A stretch of 64,000 nucleotides of DNA, from NCBI GenBank assembly GCA_958296005.1, contig CATQHQ010000001.1, positions 1 to 64,000 of the forward strand, given 5' to 3'. The stretch comes from Longimicrobiales bacterium. GTDB lineage: Bacteria > Gemmatimonadota > Gemmatimonadetes > Longimicrobiales > Gaopeijiaceae. The notes under the pieces are model-generated. The model saw only the letters and a program-made list of their open reading frames with translations. It did not search any database and was not told the origin of the DNA. Within the stretch, counting starts at the first letter, position 1. The number at the start of each line of letters is the position of its first letter. The translations under genes and the position numbers were made by a program. This document shows positions 49,723 through 57,693 of the stretch, piece by piece.

Positions 49723-50669
49723 CCGGCGACCGACCCCCGACCGTGTTGCGCATCGCCCGGGACACCGCAATAGCCGACTTGCACCATCAGGACCGGGCTT
49801 CGGTGATCGGAGTAGGCGTGCTGGAGTTGGGCGGAGGCGATGGCGGCGTCGCGCTGGTGGACCCGGGGCCGGAGGCGCGCCTGCCCGCCCTCCGCGCCCG
49901 GCTGGCCGAGATGGGATACGCGCTGTCCGACGTGCGGGCCGTGCTCCTCACCCACATCCACCTGGACCACGCCGTCGCGACCGGCGCGATCGTGCGCGAG
50001 GTGCCTGGAACGACGGTCTACGTGCACCCCCAGGGCGCACCTCACATGGTGGACCCGTCACGCTTGGTGGCGTCCGCGACCCGCATCTACGGCGACGCCA
50101 TGGACACGCTGTGGGGCAAGGTCGTCCCCGTGCCGCAGGCGTCGCTCCGGGAGGTGGACCAGGGCGACGCAGTGGAGCTCGGCGGACGGCGCTTCGAGGT
50201 CGCCTACGTCCCCGGCCACGCCAAGCACCACGTCGCCTACTTCGAAGCCGCAGCAGGAACCCTTTGGGCCGGCGACGCGGGGGGCGTGCGCATCGGCAAC
50301 GGTCCGCCGGTCCCCGTGACCCCGCCGCCCGACATCGACGTGGCGGCGTGGAACGACAGCATGGACCGCATGATGGCGTGGCGGCCCAGCCGGATCGTCA
50401 CGGCCCACTTCGGCGTCCACGAGGACCCGGTCCTCCACTTCGCCGAGTTAAGGGCCCGGCTCGCAGCGTGGGCGGAGCGCGTCCACGACTCGCTGAAGGA
50501 GCACGGCGACGCCTCCGACGCCGACAAGGCCCGGGCGTTCGCCGACTGGCTGCGAAAGGGGCTGGGTCGCGGAATGCCGGAGGGGCTCCTCGACACCTAC
50601 GCCATCGCGTCGGGCTTCTCCGACTCGTGGTGGGGACTGGCCCGCTACTGGCGGAAAGCACGGAACTGA
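49719..50669 (+). CDS. Metallo-beta-lactamase-fold hydrolase
   Basis: 316 residues from ATG 49719, overlapping the S9 stop. MBL motifs are complete: LLTHIHLDHAVATG (HxHxDH), the His in YVPGHAKHHVAYF, the Asp in LWAGDAGGVR and the late His in IVTAHFGVHEDP. The C-terminal ~90 residues are helical (LAAWAERVHDSLKEHG) and resemble glyoxalase-II-like or lactonase-type relatives. No signal peptide. Substrate unknown. It is the last core gene before the second defence island. Confidence 0.87.
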   Translation: MTGDRPPTVLRIARDTAIADLHHQDRASVIGVGVLELGGGDGGVALVDPGPEARLPALRARLAEMGYALSDVRAVLLTHIHLDHAVATGAIVREVPGTTVYVHPQGAPHMVDPSRLVASATRIYGDAMDTLWGKVVPVPQASLREVDQGDAVELGGRRFEVAYVPGHAKHHVAYFEAAAGTLWAGDAGGVRIGNGPPVPVTPPPDIDVAAWNDSMDRMMAWRPSRIVTAHFGVHEDPVLHFAELRARLAAWAERVHDSLKEHGDASDADKARAFADWLRKGLGRGMPEGLLDTYAIASGFSDSWWGLARYWRKARN

Positions 50670-50684
50670 TCGGGGACGGCTGAT

Positions 50685-50807
50685 ATGCCTATTGACTTGT
50701 CACAGTTCTGGCTTCAAGTCCGCCTTGGCAAAGACTCCGAGCTCGAGTTCAAGGAGATCCAAGTCCGAGTACGCGGGTCGGCCATTTCAGAGCGGGTCGG
50801 CGACTAG
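50685..50807 (+). pseudogene. Truncated AlbA_2 (Schlafen-type) domain gene remnant
   Basis: A 40-codon frame starting MPIDLSQFWLQVRLG, then DSELEFKEIQV, closely matches the N-terminus of proteins with the AlbA_2 / divergent-AAA-4 (Schlafen-like) domain, where LEFKE is the conserved core. It stops at TAG after 40 residues, whereas intact members run several hundred. It looks like the stump of an older gene cut off when the neighbouring cassette arrived. A functional mini-protein is unlikely. Confidence 0.5.
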
Positions 50808-50863
50808 CACGTGTCACTGGCCGCCGTTAGAATAGAGTCCATGTTTCGTCGGGATTTCGTCAG

Positions 50864-52138
50864 TTGATCCGGCCCGCGCCCGTTCGCCGCACCGAGGCGA
50901 TCCCCTCTCGCGCCGACGCGCACGAGTCGCTTCCGCATGTCGTGAAGTTCTCCGGCGGACGCTCTTCGGCCGCGCTGGCGTTTGTTCTGGCCGAGGAGGG
51001 CCTGCTCGACCCCGAGCGAGGCGACGCGATCCTGTTCGCCAACACGTCCGCGGAGCATCCGGCAACCTACGAGTTCGCCCGCGAGTGCAAGCATCGCCTC
51101 GAGACCGACTTCGGCATCCCGTTCTTCTGGTTCGAGTTCTGCACTGTGGAAGACGCCTCGCGGGGAGTCTACGCTCGGCGCCCGTCGTACCGCTTGGTGC
51201 TTCCCGAGCCGGTGGAGAGCAACCCGAACGGCTTTCGGTCCAGCGGCGAAGTCTTCGAGGAGATGCTGTCCTACCAGGGCATGTTGCCCAACCCCCACAG
51301 CCGCTCGTGCACGGCCAAGCTCAAGCTCTACCCGTCGCACGAACTGCTCGCCGAGTGGCTGGGCGCTACGACCGGCCCCGCACATGCCGGGCACTACAGC
51401 GACCGGCGCTACGTGACGCCCGACTCCGCGCTGATTCAGTACCGCCGCAACCGCGGCGCGGCATCCGCCACGGCCTACCGGGAGCGCGTGAAGTTCATGA
51501 CGGCACGGCCTGCGGCCAGGCCCGCCCAGCGTTGGCGCGACTACACGAGCGCCCCGGTTCCCGCCCGGGAACAGCGGTCTAGCCGCGCTCCGATGCCCGG
51601 CCCCGCTCCGATGTGGGGAGCCGACGCCGCCGAACACGTCACGGTGCTGGGCTTGCGAGCCGACGAAGGCAAGCGCATCGCCAAGATCAACTCGCGCTCG
51701 GTCTTCGCGGAGGGTGCCAGCAAGTCCTGCTCCATCCACACGCAGCCGCCGGGCGAGCATCCGTGCTTTCCACTGGCGGACTGGGGGTTCGACGCCGACG
51801 CCGTCCGCAACTTCTGGCGCGGGCGCGACTTCGACCTCGGCGGGCCCGAACACGGGGGCAACTGCGTCTTCTGCTTCATGAAGGGCACGCGGTTCCTGGC
51901 CAAAGCCGCCTGTGCCGCCGATCCCCAGCGCCGGAACGGAGCACCGTCCGACATCGGGTGGTGGGTCGAGATGGAAGAACGCTACCAACGCCAGGTTGCC
52001 GCACGCAGCGGCGAGGGTACGACGCGGTTCGGCTTCCTCGGGGTCAGCGGCCCCACGTTCTCCGAAATCGCCGGGGGGAGCGCGCCTGATCTCGGACGCT
52101 ACGCGACGGGCACGGTGGCCTGCGACTGCACGGACTAG
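50864..52138 (+). CDS. DndC-like PP-loop ATPase / PAPS-reductase-family protein
   Basis: 424 residues. The PP-loop SGGRSSAALAF lies at residues 30-40 (the AMP-forming ATPase signature). LFANTSAEHPATYEFA and the DndC/PAPS-reductase-like RSCTAKLKLYP follow, then Cys pairs in GNCVFCFMKG. A Cys set of this kind holds an Fe-S cluster in DndC. The start is TTG at 50864; a TAGAAT box and the 8-codon frame at 50841-50867 precede it and overlap it. DndC relatives activate DNA or RNA for sulfur transfer, but no dndA/B/D/E is present. It heads a four-gene run with a GHKL ATPase and two unknown proteins, so a new modification/defence role is the best guess. Confidence 0.8.
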   Translation: MIRPAPVRRTEAIPSRADAHESLPHVVKFSGGRSSAALAFVLAEEGLLDPERGDAILFANTSAEHPATYEFARECKHRLETDFGIPFFWFEFCTVEDASRGVYARRPSYRLVLPEPVESNPNGFRSSGEVFEEMLSYQGMLPNPHSRSCTAKLKLYPSHELLAEWLGATTGPAHAGHYSDRRYVTPDSALIQYRRNRGAASATAYRERVKFMTARPAARPAQRWRDYTSAPVPAREQRSSRAPMPGPAPMWGADAAEHVTVLGLRADEGKRIAKINSRSVFAEGASKSCSIHTQPPGEHPCFPLADWGFDADAVRNFWRGRDFDLGGPEHGGNCVFCFMKGTRFLAKAACAADPQRRNGAPSDIGWWVEMEERYQRQVAARSGEGTTRFGFLGVSGPTFSEIAGGSAPDLGRYATGTVACDCTD

Positions 52139-52149
52139 AGACTCTTGCC

Positions 52150-52542
52150 ATGACGATGCACGAACAGCGCGACGATCTCTGTTTCCCCCAGGGCGAGCCG
52201 CAGGGCTTTTCGACCCTGGCGATGACCCAATGGACGGGCAATCCGGAGCCCGTCGTTCGCGAACTCCTGCAGAACTGTTTGGACGCCGCTGGCGAAGCTG
52301 GCCGTACGAAGAGCGAAGTGTCGTTTTCGATCAAGGAAGTGCCGTTGGCCGAGATACCCGGCATCGAGGCCTATCGCGAACACTTCGAACAGGCAGTTGC
52401 CGAGCGCGAGCTAGGCACGCAGGGCGTTTCCGAGATGCAGGTGATCGATAGGATTCGCCAAGTTCTCGGAAACGGGGGGGGGGGGGGGGGGGGGCGAATC
52501 GGCCCACGTCTTATTTTGCCGGGACAACGGCGTAGGGCTTGA
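52150..52542 (+). CDS. GHKL/MORC-like ATPase, N-terminal part (frame broken at poly-G)
   Basis: As sequenced this frame gives 130 residues and stops soon after the 21-G run. It contains the GHKL N-box (VVRELLQNCLDAAGEAG, Mg/ATP-binding Asn) near residue 43, preceded by PQGFSTLAMTQWTGNP. The residues after the tract (RIGPRLILPGQRRRA) are a frameshifted tail. The true continuation is in the next frame from 52493. One G fewer or two more would rejoin both parts into a protein of about 640 residues. I see this as a possible phase-off allele rather than a separate gene. Confidence 0.75.
   Translation: MTMHEQRDDLCFPQGEPQGFSTLAMTQWTGNPEPVVRELLQNCLDAAGEAGRTKSEVSFSIKEVPLAEIPGIEAYREHFEQAVAERELGTQGVSEMQVIDRIRQVLGNGGGGGGGRIGPRLILPGQRRRA
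52474..52494 (+). repeat. 21-base poly-G tract inside the GHKL ATPase gene
   Basis: Uninterrupted run of 21 G immediately upstream of the DNGVGL ATP-binding motif, encoding about seven Gly. The upstream coding frame and the downstream one differ by one base, so the allele reads as off. Lengths of 20 or 23 would be on. It is the second of only two such tracts in the window. Confidence 0.9.
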
Positions 52543-54076
52543 TTCCGACAGCATTGAGAGGATCCTGACCCAAGGCAATACGGCCAAGGGACAGTCGGGC
52601 GCGGGGGCCTTCGGAATCGGTCATCTGACGGCTTTCGCCGCTTCGAATCTGCGCTACGTTCTCTACGCTGGACGGTCGAGAGATCCGGCGGGGGACATGA
52701 AGGACGTGGCAAGCGGTCACGCCATCTTGGCGTCTTGCAAGAAGTACAAGCGTGGTGGTCACGGCTACTGGCTGGTCCGCACGGACTCGAGCAGACCCCC
52801 CGATCTCTTCGATCCGTACTACCCCGAACAGGCGCCGCCCCTGCTGTTGCGCGAACTCGATTGCCTCGACGACACCGGCAGCGTCGTGTGCATCACAGGG
52901 TTCAACAACTTTCGGTCGGACAACGCCGATCCCGCGTCGGCCATCGCGCGAGTGGCCGCGAAGAACTTTCTCGTGGCCATCTGGAGCGGAAAGATGACCG
53001 TGACGATTCGCGACGAAAGCAACCACGAGACCGTCGTCAACCGCGAGAGATTGGGAACGATCCTCCGACGAGACAGGGCAAGAAAGCAGGGCGAGCAAAA
53101 GGGAGGATGGCTTCCGGGCGCACAGGCTTACCAAGCATGGGAAGCACTTGAGCAAGGAGAGCGGTTCACGCTCGGCGCAGGCGCCGACGCATACCTTCTG
53201 CCGTTGGACCAGCACGAAGGCAGACCGTTGTCGCGGGTGCAGGTGTTTCGCAGCGGCATGTGGATCACCAACAACGCCGACGAACTGGAGCCCCGCCGGT
53301 TTCGGGGCAACAAGCCTTTCGCCGCGGTGATCATGGTCGAGTCTGGAAAACTGGCGCGCCTAGTGCGTGGGGCCGAGGGGCCCGAACACCGCGGGCTGCA
53401 CCGCCGACGGCTTGAAACCCCGGACAGCAAGAGGCTTCTCGTCCTCCTGCGACAGATCGCCAACGAACTCCGTTTGAAGGCCGGAGAGGAAGAGAAGTCC
53501 AAGGAGTTCACGCCCGACGACTTCGCCATGTGGACCGGCGGTGCGCAACGCCAAGCCGAGAGGATAGGCAAGTATCGACCGCGCAGGGGTACGGGGCAGG
53601 ACAAGAGCACGGCTCTGGAGAAGGCGAATGAGGGAGGGTCGATCGATCCCCCGCACAAAAAGGGCAAGAAGCGAAAGAAGCGGGCGGGTGCGGCACCTAA
53701 GCCGGGCCGGGGCGTGTCCGCTCGCTCCTCATGGGTTGCCATGCCCAGCAACGAAGGGCAGATCCACGAAGTGCGCGTCGCATGGCAACTGCGCGAAGGC
53801 AGCCTCCACGCGAAGGACGTGCTAGGGGTCAGGGTTCGCGTGCCCTCCGGTTCCGACGAGACCTGCGAGACGCCGTTGGCCCCGAGGTGGCTTCCCATCA
53901 AGAGCGTTCGGTTCCCCGGCGACGTTGTCCGTCCACGGGAGGACCGCTACGAAGCCCAACTGCCCAACGGTTGCCACAACTTCACCGTCGTCCTTGCCGA
54001 GCCCGCGACGGACCCGAATGCCATCGAGATCGACCTAGTTCGGCGTCGGGCTTCCACGGAGGCTGCCAATGACTGA
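52493..54076 (+). CDS. GHKL/MORC-like ATPase, C-terminal part
   Basis: This frame opens at the end of the poly-G run; the first ATG is 52697, but homology-like sequence starts earlier. Immediately after the tract come VLFCRDNGVGLDSDSIERIL (GHKL DxGxG box) and QGNTAKGQSGAGAFGIGHLT (the second glycine box), completing the ATP site begun in the upstream frame. The remaining ~450 residues have a transducer-like part (GSVVCITGFNNF), a Lys/Arg-rich stretch (HKKGKKRKKRAG) that could bind nucleic acid, and a beta-rich C-terminus. GHKL ATPases of this type act as ATP-gated clamps in MutL/MORC-like and restriction-associated systems. The next gene overlaps by 8 bases. Confidence 0.75.
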   Translation, partial: GESAHVLFCRDNGVGLDSDSIERILTQGNTAKGQSGAGAFGIGHLTAFAASNLRYVLYAGRSRDPAGDMKDVASGHAILASCKKYKRGGHGYWLVRTDSSRPPDLFDPYYPEQAPPLLLRELDCLDDTGSVVCITGFNNFRSDNADPASAIARVAAKNFLVAIWSGKMTVTIRDESNHETVVNRERLGTILRRDRARKQGEQKGGWLPGAQAYQAWEALEQGERFTLGAGADAYLLPLDQHEGRPLSRVQVFRSGMWITNNADELEPRRFRGNKPFAAVIMVESGKLARLVRGAEGPEHRGLHRRRLETPDSKRLLVLLRQIANELRLKAGEEEKSKEFTPDDFAMWTGGAQRQAERIGKYRPRRGTGQDKSTALEKANEGGSIDPPHKKGKKRKKRAGAAPKPGRGVSARSSWVAMPSNEGQIHEVRVAWQLREGSLHAKDVLGVRVRVPSGSDETCETPLAPRWLPIKSVRFPGDVVRPREDRYEAQLPNGCHNFTVVLAEPATDPNAIEIDLVRRRASTEAAND

Positions 54077-54872
54077 TCGTGCAACGGATTCGCTTCCATT
54101 GCTTCTCCAGGACGGCTCTCGGATGGACTGGAGCGACGCCGAGTACGGAGCCGAGATCCGAGCAGGCACCGGCCAAGCCACCGTTACCCACCGCTTGTCG
54201 AAAGCTCCCGTGCTTGAAGACCTCATCGCTAGGCGGAGCGCCGCCTGGGCCGTCGAGGTCCGTTGTCCGAAGACTCTCATGGCGAAGATCGAATCGTCCG
54301 CCGAGGCTCGCCACGTAGTGAAATGGGATGCCGACGAAGTGGACGGCGACGTCTTCATCATGCCCGGACTCCTGGCACGAGAGGACCTTCGTTTGGACGC
54401 GTCCGGCCTCACTTCGCTGTATCAAGACATCGGCGATCTTCGTGTCCCGCAGGGCTACTGGCTGGCGCGGGGATACACATACCGGGCCAGTACGCTGTTG
54501 CAGTCGCTCCTCAGTTTTCGTCTCGACGAGAGGCTGAAGCAGGGCCGCATGGAAGTGGTGACAGACCACAGCAGCGGAAACTTGCAGTTCGTCGTCAAGA
54601 TGGCCTCCGACACTTTCAAGCGAGTCCCCTACGACCGGGCCGTCCAGATTGCCGCGCTGGTTGGGGCGTGTGCCCAGTTCCCGCATGCGTTCCGAAGTGG
54701 AGACGACGACGAAGAGCCGCCGCTGGTGCGCGAACTTCGCGAGCGCTTGGAGAGCATTCGTCCTGGAATCACGTTGTGGGAAGATGAGGCCAACTACGAT
54801 CCAGCCATGGTCGCGACACTTCTCGAGCCCTTCCGATCGGCCCCGGTCACGGGAGAGAGCGACAGTGAATAG
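54069..54872 (+). CDS. Unrecognised protein of the candidate defence operon (267 aa)
   Basis: No family recognised. 267 residues, soluble, no signal peptide or membrane segment. The middle has paired beta strands (VEVRCPKTLMAKIESSAEA, then VFIMPGLLAREDLRLDAS) and Trp/Tyr-rich turns (VPQGYWLARGYTYRA). The C-terminus is acidic (RSGDDDEEPPLVREL, then ESDSE). It overlaps the ATPase gene by 8 bases and the next gene by 8 bases, so the three are almost surely co-translated. A partner or adaptor of the ATPase is a reasonable guess, nothing more. Confidence 0.8.
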   Translation: MTDRATDSLPLLLQDGSRMDWSDAEYGAEIRAGTGQATVTHRLSKAPVLEDLIARRSAAWAVEVRCPKTLMAKIESSAEARHVVKWDADEVDGDVFIMPGLLAREDLRLDASGLTSLYQDIGDLRVPQGYWLARGYTYRASTLLQSLLSFRLDERLKQGRMEVVTDHSSGNLQFVVKMASDTFKRVPYDRAVQIAALVGACAQFPHAFRSGDDDEEPPLVRELRERLESIRPGITLWEDEANYDPAMVATLLEPFRSAPVTGESDSE

Positions 54873-55719
54873 CCAGTTGCTCAATGCCGCCGGCACGAAG
54901 TTCAGCCAGTGGCAAAGGAGTATCGTCTTCGACCAAGGTCGTCACGGGAAACCCAACAGACAGAACCGGACCGTCTGGGAGCCCATTCGCGAACGGCAGG
55001 ACGAGCTTCAGTCGGCGATCAAGGCCGGGAACGCAAGCCTCGGGGCCTACCTGCGAAAGGCGTTGCACATCGGCCGCGAGAAGATCGGTGCCCCGGGGTT
55101 CCCGCGAGATCAGCTGACGCCGGACGAGTTCCGGATCCCGCCGGTCGAACTAGAACACGAACTGTGGACGGCCTGGACCGGCGTAAGACCTCGCCTAGCG
55201 TCTCGGCCGGTGTTTTGGCTGCTCTGTCACGTCGAGTGGATTGAGCAGGGCCGGTTCGGCCGAGCTGGTCACCGACTGGAAGACGCGCTCGCTGGCGGTC
55301 AGGGGAGGGGCCTGGAGGCGGAGACCCGAAACTTCCTTCGGCGCACCGGCGGAATTCCCCACGAGAGAGGCAAGATTTCCGTCTTCTCGGATTGTCCCCT
55401 GGCTCGCGCCTGGTGGCGAGTCCATGTGGCCGAGCAGGTGGCGCGGGTTCCGGGCGCAGATATGTCCACCCAAGAGGCCCATGCGGTCCTCCACGCGAAC
55501 AGACAGGCGTGGGAGACGCTGGCGATGCTGGGAGTCAAGAGGGTCACGATCATTTCTCAGCCGACTGCCCGAGCCGTAGTCGTGCGCCGCCTGAAGTCAA
55601 TCTTGCGCGAGAATGGACGCTTGCACCGCCAGGACGTTCAGGAAGTGGCGACCGACCTAGCGCGCTTGGGGCTTCGCCAGTCGCTGGAGTACACGCCGTG
55701 GGAGAGGCTCGTGGCGTAG
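54865..55719 (+). CDS. Unrecognised protein of the candidate defence operon (284 aa)
   Basis: 284 residues from a GTG at 54865 that overlaps the preceding gene. No family recognised with confidence. It is helical and basic, with no membrane segment. Notable stretches: RSIVFDQGRHGKPNRQNR, EHELWTAWTGVRPRLASRPV, FWLLCHVEWIEQGRFG, RNFLRRTGGIPHERGKISVF, and a C-terminal helical region ending RLVA. The Arg/His-rich motifs could fit a nuclease or nucleic-acid-binding role, but no catalytic signature is clear. It is the last gene of the four-gene cassette and converges with the serine hydrolase. Confidence 0.8.
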   Translation: MNSQLLNAAGTKFSQWQRSIVFDQGRHGKPNRQNRTVWEPIRERQDELQSAIKAGNASLGAYLRKALHIGREKIGAPGFPRDQLTPDEFRIPPVELEHELWTAWTGVRPRLASRPVFWLLCHVEWIEQGRFGRAGHRLEDALAGGQGRGLEAETRNFLRRTGGIPHERGKISVFSDCPLARAWWRVHVAEQVARVPGADMSTQEAHAVLHANRQAWETLAMLGVKRVTIISQPTARAVVVRRLKSILRENGRLHRQDVQEVATDLARLGLRQSLEYTPWERLVA

Positions 55720-55734
55720 GGTTACCAGCCGCTC

Positions 55735-56976
55735 CTACCCTCCAATCGCCGCGTCCACAATCTCCCGGAACCGCGCCACAGGGTTCCGGCCTCGCGGCGT
55801 CTGAGTGAACACCAGCACGATCAGGTCTCGCGACGGGTCCACGAAGGCGGCGGTGCCGTCGGAGCCGGAGTGGGAAAACGTGCCGTCCTCCGAGACCGAC
55901 CAGCCGTACCCGTAGTAGGCCGGCGGGGCGCTGGAGCCCGGGTTGGTCCTGATCTTCGGCGACGTCATGAGCGCTACCGTCTCCTCCGAGATGATCCGCT
56001 GGCCGCCGTAGACGCCGCCGTTGAGGAACATCTGGCAGAAGACCACGTAGTCGTCCGCCGTCGAGATCATGCCGCCGGACGCACGCACGAAGGGAACCTG
56101 GGGACTGTCGCCGGGGCTCCAGCCAGGCACCCACTCGCCGGTGCCGTCTCGCTCGTAGTAGACGACGGACATGCGGTCGAGCTTGCCGTCCAACTTCTCC
56201 GCGAGCTCGTGGTGATAGCTGTCGTGCATCCCCAGCGGCGTGTACAGCTCGTCGTCCAAATACTCCTCCAGCGGTTGTCCCGACGCGATCTCCACCAAGG
56301 CGCCGAGGGTGTTGTAGCCGGGGTTGTTGTAGCTGTACGTCGTTCCGGGAGCCGCCTCCGCGCCCACGGGGCCGAAGCGGGCTGCCTCCAGTTGCAGCGT
56401 CGGCGCGTCCGGGTGCTCGGCGGACGGCTGCATATACGGCTGGAGGAACAGCGTCGGAATCCGCAGCCCGCTGGAGTGGGACAGCAGGTGGCCGATCTTG
56501 ACGAAGCCCGCCCGGTAGTTGTCCCAGCTGGCTATGTGCTCGCGCACCAAGTCGTCGTACTGGAGCTTGCCGTCCTCCACCAGCGTTGCGACTGCGGTGG
56601 CCACCGGCGGCTTCGTGTTGGACGCCATCCGGAACATCGTGCTCGCCTCCATCGGCAGCCCGCGGGCCTTGTCGCGCCAGCCCACCGCCTCGTGCAACAC
56701 AACCTTCCCGTCCTTGGCGACCAGAAGCACCGCCCCCACGAGGTCGCCCTGGTCCACGGCCTCTCGATACAGCCCGACCCCGCCCTGGAGCACGGCCGCC
56801 GACATGCCCCCGTCGGCCGGGGCCGCGCGGGAGACCGTCACGGCCTGGGGGAGCGGCGCGGAACGAGCGGGCGTCGTCGCCGAGAGCCCCAGCGGCGCTG
56901 CAAGGAAGGCCGCGGCGGCGAAGGCGCGGCCGAGGAAGTCGCGACCGGGGAAGGCGAAGCGAGGTCGGCGGGTCAT
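55735..56976 (-). CDS. Secreted class C beta-lactamase-like serine hydrolase
   Basis: 413 residues. A basic N-terminus and hydrophobic segment (AFAAAAFLAAPLG) form a signal peptide. Serpin-like active site: SxxK as Ser119-Asn-Thr-Lys122 in RMASNTKPPV, YxN as YSYNNPGYN, and an HSG box (FSHSGSDGTAAF) replacing KTG, typical of esterase/DD-peptidase-like members of this family. It may act on peptidoglycan stems or esters; true beta-lactamase activity is doubtful. It converges with the defence cassette 15 bases away. Confidence 0.88.
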   Translation of the reverse strand: MTRRPRFAFPGRDFLGRAFAAAAFLAAPLGLSATTPARSAPLPQAVTVSRAAPADGGMSAAVLQGGVGLYREAVDQGDLVGAVLLVAKDGKVVLHEAVGWRDKARGLPMEASTMFRMASNTKPPVATAVATLVEDGKLQYDDLVREHIASWDNYRAGFVKIGHLLSHSSGLRIPTLFLQPYMQPSAEHPDAPTLQLEAARFGPVGAEAAPGTTYSYNNPGYNTLGALVEIASGQPLEEYLDDELYTPLGMHDSYHHELAEKLDGKLDRMSVVYYERDGTGEWVPGWSPGDSPQVPFVRASGGMISTADDYVVFCQMFLNGGVYGGQRIISEETVALMTSPKIRTNPGSSAPPAYYGYGWSVSEDGTFSHSGSDGTAAFVDPSRDLIVLVFTQTPRGRNPVARFREIVDAAIGG

Positions 56977-57009
56977 GCGAACGTCCTCCTGTCGAGTTGT
57001 TGACGTGGC

Positions 57010-57480
57010 TTAGGCCGGGGGCGAGGTGCGGGCCGTCGGGTTGCCGCCCGCCAGCGCGTTCCGCAAGAACGTCGGCAACGGCGCAGAGGCGAATCGTCCG
57101 CCGCCCGTTCGCCGAGCGTAGACGACGGTCATGGCTCCCGTCGCCGCAAGCTCCGAAGTGGGTCGGACCCGAAACTCGAAGTCGTAGGCGATCCGCCGGT
57201 CGCCGGCTTCTCGCACCCGCAGGCGCACCTCCACCTCGTCCTCGAACCGAATGGGCCGCAGAAAGTCGCACGAAGCCGAGACCCGGGGCATTCCCTGCCT
57301 GCCTTCCGCGCTCTCGACGAAGCCCGAGCCGCCCAGCGACCGGTAGAAGGCGTGCTCGGTTGCCTCCATCAGCCGGAAGTAGGCGGAGAAGTGGACCATC
57401 CCCGCCGCGTCGGTGTCGGCGAACTCGATTCTGTGGACCGCTGCGAACTCGAGAGGGGCAGGAGCGAACTCGGGAGCCAT
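57010..57480 (-). CDS. Hotdog-fold acyl-CoA thioesterase (4HBT/YbgC type)
   Basis: 156 residues from the ATG at 57480; the open frame upstream has no family sequence. The 4-hydroxybenzoyl-CoA thioesterase-type motif EFADTDAAGMVHFSAYFRLME contains the catalytic Asp, and the long helix, strand RRIAYDFEFRVR and terminal VVYARR complete the single hotdog domain. Family members hydrolyse acyl-CoA in the cytoplasm. The C-terminal ~25 residues are a low-complexity Pro/Ala/Thr tail. The 33 bases to the serine hydrolase hold nothing obvious. Confidence 0.85.
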   Translation of the reverse strand: MAPEFAPAPLEFAAVHRIEFADTDAAGMVHFSAYFRLMEATEHAFYRSLGGSGFVESAEGRQGMPRVSASCDFLRPIRFEDEVEVRLRVREAGDRRIAYDFEFRVRPTSELAATGAMTVVYARRTGGGRFASAPLPTFLRNALAGGNPTARTSPPA

Positions 57481-57693
57481 GAGCCCCAGACTAGCCGACG
57501 GCCTCCGGGGGCGCCAGCAGTTCCCGCAGCCGCTCCAGCGACCGAACCGAGTTGGCGCCCGCAAGTCGCTCGTTGTCGCCATGCTAGATTAAGCGCAGCC
57601 CGGTTCCGCGCGGTCGTCTTCAGCGCCGCCCCGCTGGACTCGCGCCCGCCCCCGTCCAGCCATCTCCCACCCCCGTAAGCGTCCCCGCCCGCC

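Noticed and set aside
50864-52138. Complete Dnd or Ssp phosphorothioation system
   Set aside because: Only the PP-loop protein resembles DndC. The desulfurase, DndD/E or SspB/D/E partners are absent from the window.
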